The notes below the pieces were generated by a model. That model did not search any database and was not told the DNA's origin. It saw nothing but the letters and a program-made list of their open reading frames with translations. Of a DNA stretch of 64,000 bases, positions 46,566 to 54,793 are shown piece after piece. Source of the stretch: Coxiellaceae bacterium. GTDB lineage: Bacteria > Pseudomonadota > Gammaproteobacteria > Comchoanobacterales > Comchoanobacteraceae. The DNA lies in the NCBI GenBank assembly GCA_902601155.1, contig CACKMC010000001.1:1-64000 (forward strand), in the 5' to 3' direction. Each line of letters opens with the position of its first letter. Position 1 is the first letter of the stretch. Made by a program: the position numbers and the translations under genes.

Positions 46566-49500
46566 ATGCCAACAACAAAGACACCATTAGAACAAATGCA
46601 TCAATTTGCTGATGAAAAAGGCAAAAAACTTATGCTTTCCTATGATTGGGATGGTCATTTCTGCCAAGTAGAAACCGAAGAAAAACTCCCCATTGGCACT
46701 GCAGTACGGCAACGGTACTTACTTCATCAAATCACTGGCCAAAACACTGACTATGAGACACGCACCAATCCCGAAACAAGAGCGAAAGCATTAACGGATG
46801 CTGTTAGGAAGATGGACGATAAGAAACTTAATAAAGTCGATGAAAAAGCATGGGCCATGGTGGCCTCAAAATTTGGTGGAAATGAGAAAGGCACTCAGTA
46901 TGGAGGAAACATAGAGATACTGACTACACAGTCAGATATGATTCATAAAAATAAGCAAAAAATAGAGGAAAAACAAACTAAATTAAGGGAACAACAAACG
47001 AAGCAATCTCGTCTACTCAAAATCATGACGGCTGTCTTACTGCCGATCATCGGCGTCTTAGGGGGCAGTGTTATCTTGCTCGCTGTCCTCGGCGCCCTTC
47101 CTTTGGTCGGCCTTATTATTTTGACCGCCATCACTGCTGCCATTGGTATAGGGACCATCGTCGCTATGCCAATAATCGACAACAACATGATGAAAAAAAA
47201 TAACAGCATACAAGAAGAAATAACTGAGCTAGAGGATAAAAATCAAGAATTAGATAATGAGAATACAAAACTGAGAACGGCAATAAAAACGTGGGAAGAT
47301 AAAGTTTTGGCTAAGGGGGAATTTGCTGATTCTCAAGACAAAGCCGCTGCAGAGGCTCTTTTTGGTGAAAACTATGTTGCACGTGCAAAAGAGCTCGCAG
47401 AAACCATTATCGCACTAGATGAAAAGGAAGATGGTTTAACATTTATCACCAACAATGACCCTTTCTATATTCGTGGTATGCTCAAACACACCCTACTGAA
47501 TCCAAATATTACAGAAGATACAGCAGTCCAGGCTACAATAACGAAAGCAAAAAACATTTTTTTCGACCCAGAAAAACAAGAACAATTTGGTGTGGTAGGG
47601 AAATTGAGTGGTCTCAGTGCGCAACATCAGGTCAAAGGGAGATTTGTACACAGTCATGATGAAAAGTATTCGGACGAAAGAAAACTTGGTGGTTTACGAA
47701 GATTAGGCCATGGAATCCATGCATCTAATGTAAAACCAGAGTCAGGTACAACACCAAAATATATGGTCATTGGCTCAGACAACAAGCAAATGGCACCTTC
47801 ACAAAAGATGCAGGAAGGAAAGGAAGAGACATCGCTTCAGCAAGTTGCTCCCTTCGTTTTTGTGCAACAACGACAGCATGGTGTATTTGCTAAGTCCGAC
47901 CTACCGTTCGATAAAAACATAGCGCAACAACTAACTTCAGCAACCCAACAGGTGGCAATTGTCAAATCTCAATTAGAAAAACTTGAGGCAGAGCAATCTG
48001 ATGCAAAAAAAGCAAAAACACCAATAGGAAAACTGACTATCCTAGCATCCGAAACAATTGATAAACACCTTAACTTGACTAACTCAGATAACCCACTCAC
48101 TGTCTTTAAAGGCAAAACCTTTATACAAACCAATGGTGAAGAATTCACAGTAGGCGATACATTAACACTGCATCAATTACATATGATTGCACGTAATGAC
48201 CAAAATCCGGATGGTTGCAATATCAATGGAACAGGTGAGGTAAGTCAACAAAGGATGGAACAAAGCTATGGTCCTGTCGCACGCGAGACAGGGTTTAGAG
48301 CAGGTGTGATTGCAGCCCGTGCACTTGTCATGCAAACGCAGTTAAGTACGCCTAACGAGGTGATGGGCTATGGGGGATATCAGGGGAAGTTTCACAAAAC
48401 GCATGCGCGAAAGGCCTATCAAATCGATGCCATTGGTTTACAATTTCAAAAACATGACAATGATATGGCCATAGGCATGCGCTTTGCTGAGGGCACCGAA
48501 TCTATCTGGGATGATCCAAAAGGCCTACGAGCAACCGGTGATCAATTCTTCCACGATATCACCGGTGAAAAAAAATTATCATTCAAGGAGATGATAGCTA
48601 AGATACCAGACGAATCAGGCCGCTACATTGGACTCAGTGGTACTGGAAGAAAAAAAGACGAATACAAGGTGGCACAGGTCGGAGAGCAGATCACTGCCGT
48701 CATTGACACACAATTGATTCGTGCCAAAGTCAAAAATGATTTCATAAGAATTTATCAGGATCTTCAGAGGAAAGGAGAAGGAAATAAAGAGTCCATTGTG
48801 CTAGATTTCTCACAATACGGCACAGGTTGTTTCATCGAAGATTTATCAAACGAGCAGACCCGAAGTATATTCAGCAAGGCTGTTAAGGAAGGACAAATGG
48901 ATGCATTAAAGGCGATCAGTGATTCAAGGACTCCTGGCCAGCAAAATGGTGTATCCCTTATTCGTCTACCTTGGTTTGGTGGTGAACCAATCAAGCCAAC
49001 ATTAAGAAAAAAGATGGAACGTGGAGGACTCATGTTTGCCACATCAAAGGATGGGAGGCATATCACACAAAATTTAAACGAACCGATCTTTATTCGTAAA
49101 ACAAAAAATTCACACATCTCATTATCACCCACACAACAAGTTGAAATCAAAGAATTTTTAAAAACAGGAACCCCTCCCTTAACAGAGGATACAAAACAAG
49201 CTTTACAGCGTCTTGTGAACGATCCAAATATGGCATGTTCAACACAAAACGAGGTTGTTGCACTACTTAATCAAGTGATTCAAAACAATGGCCAAGCCAT
49301 GCATTCAAGTGGCACACTTAATTCGTTACAATGCCAACAATTGCTTGGTATCACCCATGCAGCAACCAATGGCGCTGACAGTCACGTCGCACCGTCGAAT
49401 GAATTAGATGTAAAAGCAGCCTTGACCATTGCATTATTAGAGCCGGGAGAATCTGGAATGATACTTGCGAGAAAAATTAAAGAGGGCACGATAGATCAAA

Positions 49501-49973
49501 AACGATTAGCGTATTTAATGGAAATATATGATACAGACATAAACGATAAGATGGCAGGTTTATCAAAGAAATTGCAAAAAGATGAAAAAATACGCACCAC
49601 GACGTTAAGCGGTATAATCGAACATCTAAACATCGGCGGCCAAGCAAGTATTGACCCGATGCAAGCACAAGCTCATACAGACTCAAAAACCCTAACGCCT
49701 CAAAACCATTCAGTCAATGGTAGTACTGTCAAAGTGCAATATGATGCCGCTTTGCCTAAAGTTGCACAGCAGCAGATACCAAAAGCAGTACAACCAAACT
49801 CTCTGCCTAAAGGTCAGCAGGTAGCAATCCCTCCGTCTACTCATTCACCAGTATCTTCTGATCAAATAGCAGATAGGCCAAAGACAGAATCTACACAACC
49901 AGATGGCGAACAAAAACCCAATAGCACACGCGATCCTGGCAAGAAACCTGGAGAAACGACACTAAGGATATAA
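46566..49973 (+). CDS. HAD-like/unknown-domain protein, paralogue 1
   Basis: A 1135-residue protein. Residues 1–410 show HAD-phosphatase-like motifs: KLMLSYDWDGH (Asp27, Asp29), FITNNDPFYIRGML (near 295) and MVIGSDNKQMA (Asp near 404). A coiled coil and two transmembrane helices (about 155–200) are inserted between the first and second motifs. After a second coiled coil (about 460–480), residues 500–950 form a large conserved domain shared with the next gene: LTVFKGKTFIQ, TLHQLHMIARND, GVIAARALVMQT, YQIDAIGLQF, NDMAI, IVLDFSQYGTG, GVSLIRLPWFGG. I do not recognise that domain. The tail is Pro/Gln-rich. AAGGA precedes the ATG. Likely an accessory, possibly exported, protein; the enzymatic role is inferred from motifs only. 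Confidence 0.8.
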   Translation: MPTTKTPLEQMHQFADEKGKKLMLSYDWDGHFCQVETEEKLPIGTAVRQRYLLHQITGQNTDYETRTNPETRAKALTDAVRKMDDKKLNKVDEKAWAMVASKFGGNEKGTQYGGNIEILTTQSDMIHKNKQKIEEKQTKLREQQTKQSRLLKIMTAVLLPIIGVLGGSVILLAVLGALPLVGLIILTAITAAIGIGTIVAMPIIDNNMMKKNNSIQEEITELEDKNQELDNENTKLRTAIKTWEDKVLAKGEFADSQDKAAAEALFGENYVARAKELAETIIALDEKEDGLTFITNNDPFYIRGMLKHTLLNPNITEDTAVQATITKAKNIFFDPEKQEQFGVVGKLSGLSAQHQVKGRFVHSHDEKYSDERKLGGLRRLGHGIHASNVKPESGTTPKYMVIGSDNKQMAPSQKMQEGKEETSLQQVAPFVFVQQRQHGVFAKSDLPFDKNIAQQLTSATQQVAIVKSQLEKLEAEQSDAKKAKTPIGKLTILASETIDKHLNLTNSDNPLTVFKGKTFIQTNGEEFTVGDTLTLHQLHMIARNDQNPDGCNINGTGEVSQQRMEQSYGPVARETGFRAGVIAARALVMQTQLSTPNEVMGYGGYQGKFHKTHARKAYQIDAIGLQFQKHDNDMAIGMRFAEGTESIWDDPKGLRATGDQFFHDITGEKKLSFKEMIAKIPDESGRYIGLSGTGRKKDEYKVAQVGEQITAVIDTQLIRAKVKNDFIRIYQDLQRKGEGNKESIVLDFSQYGTGCFIEDLSNEQTRSIFSKAVKEGQMDALKAISDSRTPGQQNGVSLIRLPWFGGEPIKPTLRKKMERGGLMFATSKDGRHITQNLNEPIFIRKTKNSHISLSPTQQVEIKEFLKTGTPPLTEDTKQALQRLVNDPNMACSTQNEVVALLNQVIQNNGQAMHSSGTLNSLQCQQLLGITHAATNGADSHVAPSNELDVKAALTIALLEPGESGMILARKIKEGTIDQKRLAYLMEIYDTDINDKMAGLSKKLQKDEKIRTTTLSGIIEHLNIGGQASIDPMQAQAHTDSKTLTPQNHSVNGSTVKVQYDAALPKVAQQQIPKAVQPNSLPKGQQVAIPPSTHSPVSSDQIADRPKTESTQPDGEQKPNSTRDPGKKPGETTLRI
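49221..49347 (+). repeat. Near-identical tract shared with 52882–53008
   Basis: These 127 bases differ from 52882–53008 at about five positions, and the last 94 at only one. The surrounding coding sequence of the two paralogues is far more diverged. Gene conversion or recent recombination is the simplest explanation. Confidence 0.8.
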
Positions 49974-50042
49974 AAAGAAGACTGCTATCGATCCATGTGA
50001 CCACGCAGCCCATACGACATCGTCATGCTTAGCGCTAAAAAT

Positions 50043-50077
50043 TTGACTTAGTACAATAAAAAGTATACTATATACTT
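50043..50077 (+). promoter_or_regulatory. Promoter with overlapping palindrome, paralogue 2
   Basis: TTGACT (50043–50048), 17 bases, TACTAT (50066–50071). The -10 sits inside the inverted repeat AAGTATA-CTA-TATACTT (50061–50077), which could be an operator. It lies 21 bases before ATG 50098. Confidence 0.55.
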
Positions 50078-50097
50078 ACGTAGAAAGAGCCATAAAG

Positions 50098-53000
50098 ATG
50101 GAAAAAAAAGTTTTTAGTTCAGAGTTAGGAAATTTATCAAAGTTTATACAAAACAGCGAATCATTGAAACGCGTTATACTGGCATGGGATTTTGATAAGC
50201 ACCTTTGTCCTAATGCAACAGATTCTGGTTTGAAAAAGCTGGATATGTACAGTCACGTTGCTCGTACAGCCATGGCAGGGATACTACAAGATCCTCCTGA
50301 AGAAGAAAAACAATCAGGTGATTTACTCAATCAATTCACGTCCTTTTTCAGCGGGGGAAAAACAGATAATCAGTCCCCACAAACCTCGCTATCAGCATGG
50401 ACTCAGATCTACCAAAGTTTTTCCCAGGAATTAAAAGAACATCCTGAAAACCAATCAAAGCTTAAGAAGCTCGATACATGGGCATGGAAAACACTACAAA
50501 AAAAGTATGCTAGAGATGAAGAAGATGTTGTGAAAAAGAGAGCGTTAGTCGCCACAACTGTGTTTGGCGAAGACTTTAAAATATTGGCCCATAACTTTGC
50601 TGCTTTACTTGATCAGCTCATCACACAAAAGGATGGTTTTTTCATTGTCACCAATAACAATCCTTTTTATATTCGTGCCTTCCTTCGAGAAATTTTACTG
50701 CATCCTGCTTATCACGACGACTTTTCACAAGATCGACTAGAAGTATTACAAGATACTATACTCACAACTGATGAAGAAGAAGCTTTTGGCGTGAAAGGGC
50801 GACTTGCTGGCATGTATAGCAAACCTCACCCCACAGGCCTTTTCTTACTCAAAAAACCTGAGTCAAAGCAAAAGGAAGCCACACTGCAGGCGTTACAAAC
50901 GCGTTTTAACGCACTTGTATTGGGTTCAGATGATAAAGCCATGGCAAAAGACCAGCAAGATAGTAACGGCTTTATCAGACGTAAAGAAAATCTATGGATT
51001 CGAAAGTGTAAACATCCACATCTTTTCAGTGCAGCGGGCATGGCGGATTTTACAAAAGTTTATGAATCCTTGCAACCTAGAAAAGTAGAAGTACTCGCTC
51101 CAGAACAAGCAGCAAAACAGCCGCCAAAACAAAAAGACAACCCTTTAGAGCCTTCGAAAAAAGTCCTGCCCCTTCCCCCAAACCCAAAAGAAACATCATC
51201 TGTATATCCTTCACCTAAACTATTAGACCACCCCCCTCCCACATTATCCGAACAGCGCAAAAGATCCACACAAAGCACTTCACCACTGCTGATCATGAGC
51301 ACGATAATTGTGTTAGGTGGCTTACTTTTCAGTGTTGAAAACTTTTTTTCACTGCCGCAGCTGTCATCTATCCAAGTATTATCGACCATCCAAAGCCTAC
51401 ATGGCATCTTTATCTTTGGCTTACTGAGCTTACTATGCTTATCGATAGCCTTGCTCCCCAATCAATCAAAACCTGTAGTCATGGGCAAATCCCCCTCACA
51501 AAAAAAGGTCGAATCAAAGGCACTCAAGAGCCAAGAATCTCAACAACATTTGGCACAACCACCGTCGAAAATCCACAAAAAAGCAGAGGCACCAAGCAAC
51601 CCAAAAACCACACTATCTCCACAACCTGCCAACCAAACACCTCCGATCATCCTCACAACACCACAAGTGGACAAAACAAACGTAGGACTGCCTACTAACC
51701 TTCCTATACCAACCGTTATCGCATCCCAATCTGTTCAAAACTACCTGAAGCTCACCCCTGAGAATCCATTGACCGTGTTTAAAGGCATGCGTTTTAAACA
51801 ACTGGATCGCACAGTATTTACCGTGGGTAATGCATTGACCCTGCATCAATTACATATGATTGCACGCAATGACACATCAGGTCATGTCAACATGAACTGC
51901 GGTGGTCCTGTAGACAAGGCTCGATTAGAACAAAGCTACGGCACAAGTAGTGATGCCATGCGACGTGGTGTGATCGCAGCCCGTGCATTGGTCATGCAAA
52001 CGATACTCGTTGCCAAAAATACCGCCTGGGCCTATGGCGGTTACAAGAGAGCATGCTTTAAAATGAATCCACGTCCATCCTATCAAATCGATGCCATCGG
52101 ATTACAATTTGAACAGAACTACAATGATATGGCGATTGCGATGCGATTTGAAGACACGGGTGTATCGATATGGGACAATCCACAAGGCCTTCAACAAACA
52201 GGGGATGACTTCTACCAAATGATCACAGGTGAAGAAAAATTAACCCTGGAAGCCATGAAAGCAAAAGCAAACGGCAAGGATGGTCGCTATATAGGCATAC
52301 ATCGATCGAAATATGGTGGTTATGCCGTTCCCAATAATCCGGAAAAAATTTATGCCATCATAGATACACAATGTATCAAGGAAAAAGTGAAAAAAGACTT
52401 GTTAAACATCTATACATGCCTGCACCAAAAAGGTATCGCAAACCAAGAATCTATCGTGCTTGATTTTGCCCAATACGGCACAGGTTATTTTCTTGGCCCT
52501 TTTCACCAGACGGCTATTCAAAATCCCATTGAAAACGCCATTAGACAAGGACAAATCGAAGCCTTACAAACAATCAGTAAAACAAGAGAAAAGAATCATC
52601 AACATGGCGTATCTCTGATTCGTCTGCCTTTTTTTGGTGGTGACAACATCGAACAATACCTTAGACAAACCCTAGAAAGCAAAGGGCTGCTATTTGCCAC
52701 GAATGATGATGGCACTCATATCCATCAAAACCTCTTCGAACCAGTCTTTATCAAAAAAATAAACAGCAGCCTTCACTTCACACTCACCCATCCACAAGAA
52801 CAAGAAATACAAAGCTTTCTTGCTGGCAAGAAAGACAAGCTATTGGGTACCACAACCACAGCATTAGGCAAGCTTGTGGGGGATCAAAATATGGCATGTT
52901 CATCACAAAAAGATGTTGTTGCACTACTTAATCAAGTGATTCAAAACAATCGCCAAGCCATGCATTCAAGTGGCACACTTAATTCGTTACAATGCCAACA

Positions 53001-53262
53001 ATTGCTTGCGATGCATTATGCTGCAACAGATTGTGGGGATTCACATGTCAATCCAGGCAATGAATACGATCCTGGATACTATTCAAAAATATTAGAAGCG
53101 CAACCTGGTGATCAAATAGGTGGTGCAACTCAAGCAAGTGTTGATCCTATGGCTGCCATGAGCCATCAATACCCACAACGTTTAAGTGCATTAAACTACA
53201 ATCGTTTTGTCGAATATCTCTGCGAATCTAAGCCATCTAAAGTTGCACGCTTTTGCGTTTAG
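50098..53262 (+). CDS. HAD-like/unknown-domain protein, paralogue 2
   Basis: A 1054-residue paralogue of the preceding gene. HAD-like motifs are closer together: RVILAWDFDKHLC (Asp31, Asp33), FIVTNNNPFYIRAFL (near 185) and LVLGSDDKAMA (near 280). No membrane helices interrupt them. Instead, a Pro-rich linker with two membrane helices (about 398–460) and another Pro/Gln/Lys linker separate the HAD part from the conserved C-terminal domain (about 555–1000: LTVFKGMRFKQ, TLHQLHMIARND, GVIAARALVMQT, YQIDAIGLQF, IVLDFAQYGTG, GVSLIRLPFFGG). The C-terminal tail is shorter than in paralogue 1 and lacks its Pro-rich end. Its own promoter precedes it. GreA starts 38 bases after the stop. Function unknown; duplication followed by domain rearrangement is clear. 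Confidence 0.8.
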   Translation: MEKKVFSSELGNLSKFIQNSESLKRVILAWDFDKHLCPNATDSGLKKLDMYSHVARTAMAGILQDPPEEEKQSGDLLNQFTSFFSGGKTDNQSPQTSLSAWTQIYQSFSQELKEHPENQSKLKKLDTWAWKTLQKKYARDEEDVVKKRALVATTVFGEDFKILAHNFAALLDQLITQKDGFFIVTNNNPFYIRAFLREILLHPAYHDDFSQDRLEVLQDTILTTDEEEAFGVKGRLAGMYSKPHPTGLFLLKKPESKQKEATLQALQTRFNALVLGSDDKAMAKDQQDSNGFIRRKENLWIRKCKHPHLFSAAGMADFTKVYESLQPRKVEVLAPEQAAKQPPKQKDNPLEPSKKVLPLPPNPKETSSVYPSPKLLDHPPPTLSEQRKRSTQSTSPLLIMSTIIVLGGLLFSVENFFSLPQLSSIQVLSTIQSLHGIFIFGLLSLLCLSIALLPNQSKPVVMGKSPSQKKVESKALKSQESQQHLAQPPSKIHKKAEAPSNPKTTLSPQPANQTPPIILTTPQVDKTNVGLPTNLPIPTVIASQSVQNYLKLTPENPLTVFKGMRFKQLDRTVFTVGNALTLHQLHMIARNDTSGHVNMNCGGPVDKARLEQSYGTSSDAMRRGVIAARALVMQTILVAKNTAWAYGGYKRACFKMNPRPSYQIDAIGLQFEQNYNDMAIAMRFEDTGVSIWDNPQGLQQTGDDFYQMITGEEKLTLEAMKAKANGKDGRYIGIHRSKYGGYAVPNNPEKIYAIIDTQCIKEKVKKDLLNIYTCLHQKGIANQESIVLDFAQYGTGYFLGPFHQTAIQNPIENAIRQGQIEALQTISKTREKNHQHGVSLIRLPFFGGDNIEQYLRQTLESKGLLFATNDDGTHIHQNLFEPVFIKKINSSLHFTLTHPQEQEIQSFLAGKKDKLLGTTTTALGKLVGDQNMACSSQKDVVALLNQVIQNNRQAMHSSGTLNSLQCQQLLAMHYAATDCGDSHVNPGNEYDPGYYSKILEAQPGDQIGGATQASVDPMAAMSHQYPQRLSALNYNRFVEYLCESKPSKVARFCV
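52882..53008 (+). repeat. Near-identical tract shared with 49221–49347
   Basis: Second member of the conserved tract. It codes for QVIQNN(R/G)QAMHSSGTLN and flanking residues near the end of the C-terminal domain. Synonymous positions are also identical, so protein selection alone does not explain the match. Confidence 0.8.
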
Positions 53263-53299
53263 TTTTACACTGAGAGAGGTTTTTAGCAGAGTTAATGGT

Positions 53300-53785
53300 A
53301 TGACACAAACTTCACATCCGATGACCCAGGAAGGTTATGAGCAAATACAAACTGAACTGGCACAACTCAAACAAGTGGAACGTCCTGCCATCATTGAAGC
53401 CATCAGTCACGCCAGAGAATTGGGTGATCTGAAAGAAAATGCGGAATACCATAGCGCCAAGGATCGCCAAGGTTTTATTGAAGCAAAAATCAAACAACTC
53501 GAAAGCAAACTCAGTCGCGCACAAATCATTGATATTTCTGAGTTTGATAATCAGGGCAAAGTCATTTTTGGCGCTTATGTCACTACCCTAAATCTAGATA
53601 ATGATGCCACCCTACGCTTTCGGATTGTGGGGGAAGATGAAGCAGACCTGGGTGCCAATAAATTGTCCGTCACGTCACCATTAGCGCGCGGTTTGATTGG
53701 TAAGATGCTTGGAGACCAAGTAGAAATTTCCACACCAAAAGGCCTCTTATCCTACGAAATCACGGATGTGTCTTATACCACTTAA
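53300..53785 (+). CDS. greA: Transcription elongation factor GreA
   Basis: A 161-residue factor that enters the RNA polymerase secondary channel and stimulates cleavage of backtracked RNA. The N-terminal coiled coil has the acidic tip (GDLKENAEYHSAKDRQG), followed by the C-terminal FKBP-like domain (SPLARGLIGKMLGDQVEIST). The start is ATG 53300, before HPMTQEGYEQIQTEL; longer in-frame starts overlap paralogue 2. Its 3' end overlaps the next minus-strand gene by 26 bases. Confidence 0.95.
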   Translation: MTQTSHPMTQEGYEQIQTELAQLKQVERPAIIEAISHARELGDLKENAEYHSAKDRQGFIEAKIKQLESKLSRAQIIDISEFDNQGKVIFGAYVTTLNLDNDATLRFRIVGEDEADLGANKLSVTSPLARGLIGKMLGDQVEISTPKGLLSYEITDVSYTT

Positions 53786-54335
53786 TACTACAACCACGAC
53801 TCGGCTTGATCGCTACCTCACCCGTATTACCCATCAGTAATCGATCACAGACTTCACGCAGATCTTCGCCTGACACAGGCACATCACTCCCTGGGTATGA
53901 CCCATCAAATCGCCCATGATACAAACACTGTCCCTTCGCATCCACCACAACAAACTCAGGCGTACATTGCACTTGGTATGCCTTGGCGACTGCTTGCGTG
54001 TCATCCACCAAATAAGCAAAAGGATAGGCTTTTGACACCGCCCTTTCACGCATCGCCTCAGGACTATCTTCCGGATAGGCGATGGCGTCATTCGATGAAA
54101 TAGCCACAACCCCCAATCCTTGGGCCTGATAAGTACGTGCAAAGGCCAATAATTCACTTTCTATATGACGCACATAGGGACAGTGATTACACCAAAAACA
54201 AAGGACTATACCGATTTTACTTGAAAGTTCATCATACAAACACCATTCCGCTACCCCGATAGGTGATACATTCTTCAAGGTGAAGGCGGGCACGTCGCTA
54301 CCATAAGCTAAACCTTGTGACATCAACTCAGCCAT
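53760..54335 (-). CDS. Thioredoxin-fold redoxin (AhpC/TSA-like)
   Basis: A 191-residue protein of the thioredoxin-like group with the active site FWCNHCPYVRHIE (CxxC), a later cis-Pro region QCTPEFVVVDAKG, and the conserved end SRGCSIKW. No signal peptide is seen, so it is probably a cytoplasmic thiol oxidoreductase or peroxidase. Its ATG shares eight bases (ATGGCTGA) with the stop of the preceding gene. The exact substrate is unknown. Confidence 0.88.
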   Translation of the reverse strand: MAELMSQGLAYGSDVPAFTLKNVSPIGVAEWCLYDELSSKIGIVLCFWCNHCPYVRHIESELLAFARTYQAQGLGVVAISSNDAIAYPEDSPEAMRERAVSKAYPFAYLVDDTQAVAKAYQVQCTPEFVVVDAKGQCLYHGRFDGSYPGSDVPVSGEDLREVCDRLLMGNTGEVAIKPSRGCSIKWYKTHP

Positions 54336-54768
54336 GATAAGTCTTGGTGACCCATGTTTTCAAACGAGACCATGCCAATAAGGCATGCGAAGCTGGGGAT
54401 GTACTGGTTCGACAACGGATGGTCAAAGGATTGATACGTCCTTCCACTCGGCGCACCATCCCTACAGGAATCGGCGTGACACACGAAGGGGGTAGCGATA
54501 CACGTACCCAAGTGTGACGATCCACAAAACGTTTGAGCTGTATGGACGCCTCCATAGGCTGCCAAGCATGCTGCTCGGGCGACACAGCAAAAACACCTGG
54601 TTTCACATGAATGGCATCATGGTCTTGAAAGCGCATGGTAATCACTCCCACACCTTCTTCTGCCTTGGGTGGAACCAGTACTTGATTATAGAGAATCGCG
54701 TGTTGATCTGCCGATGCAAAACTTTGTATGCACAAACAAAACAAACCAAGCATTCCTAGCCTACGCAT
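54328..54768 (-). CDS. Uncharacterised periplasmic protein
   Basis: Not recognised. A 146-residue protein with a clear signal peptide (about residues 1–20, cleavage likely after SFASA). The mature part is beta-rich (ILYNQVLVPPKAEEGVGVIT, TWVRVSLPPSCVTPIPVGM) with two cysteines, suggesting a small periplasmic domain. AAGGAG precedes the ATG by six bases. It is translationally coupled to the redoxin gene downstream. Confidence 0.75.
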   Translation of the reverse strand: MRRLGMLGLFCLCIQSFASADQHAILYNQVLVPPKAEEGVGVITMRFQDHDAIHVKPGVFAVSPEQHAWQPMEASIQLKRFVDRHTWVRVSLPPSCVTPIPVGMVRRVEGRINPLTIRCRTSTSPASHALLAWSRLKTWVTKTYHG

Positions 54769-54793
54769 GCCTTACTCCTTGTTGGCTGTTTGC

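Noticed and set aside
46566-53262. Assignment of the shared C-terminal domain to a known toxin, ADP-ribosyltransferase or macrodomain family
   Set aside because: Some blocks look loosely similar by eye, but no diagnostic catalytic motif could be matched with confidence.
53207-53299. N-terminal extension of greA
   Set aside because: It overlaps the end of paralogue 2 and has no similarity to GreA; ATG 53300 gives the normal N-terminus.
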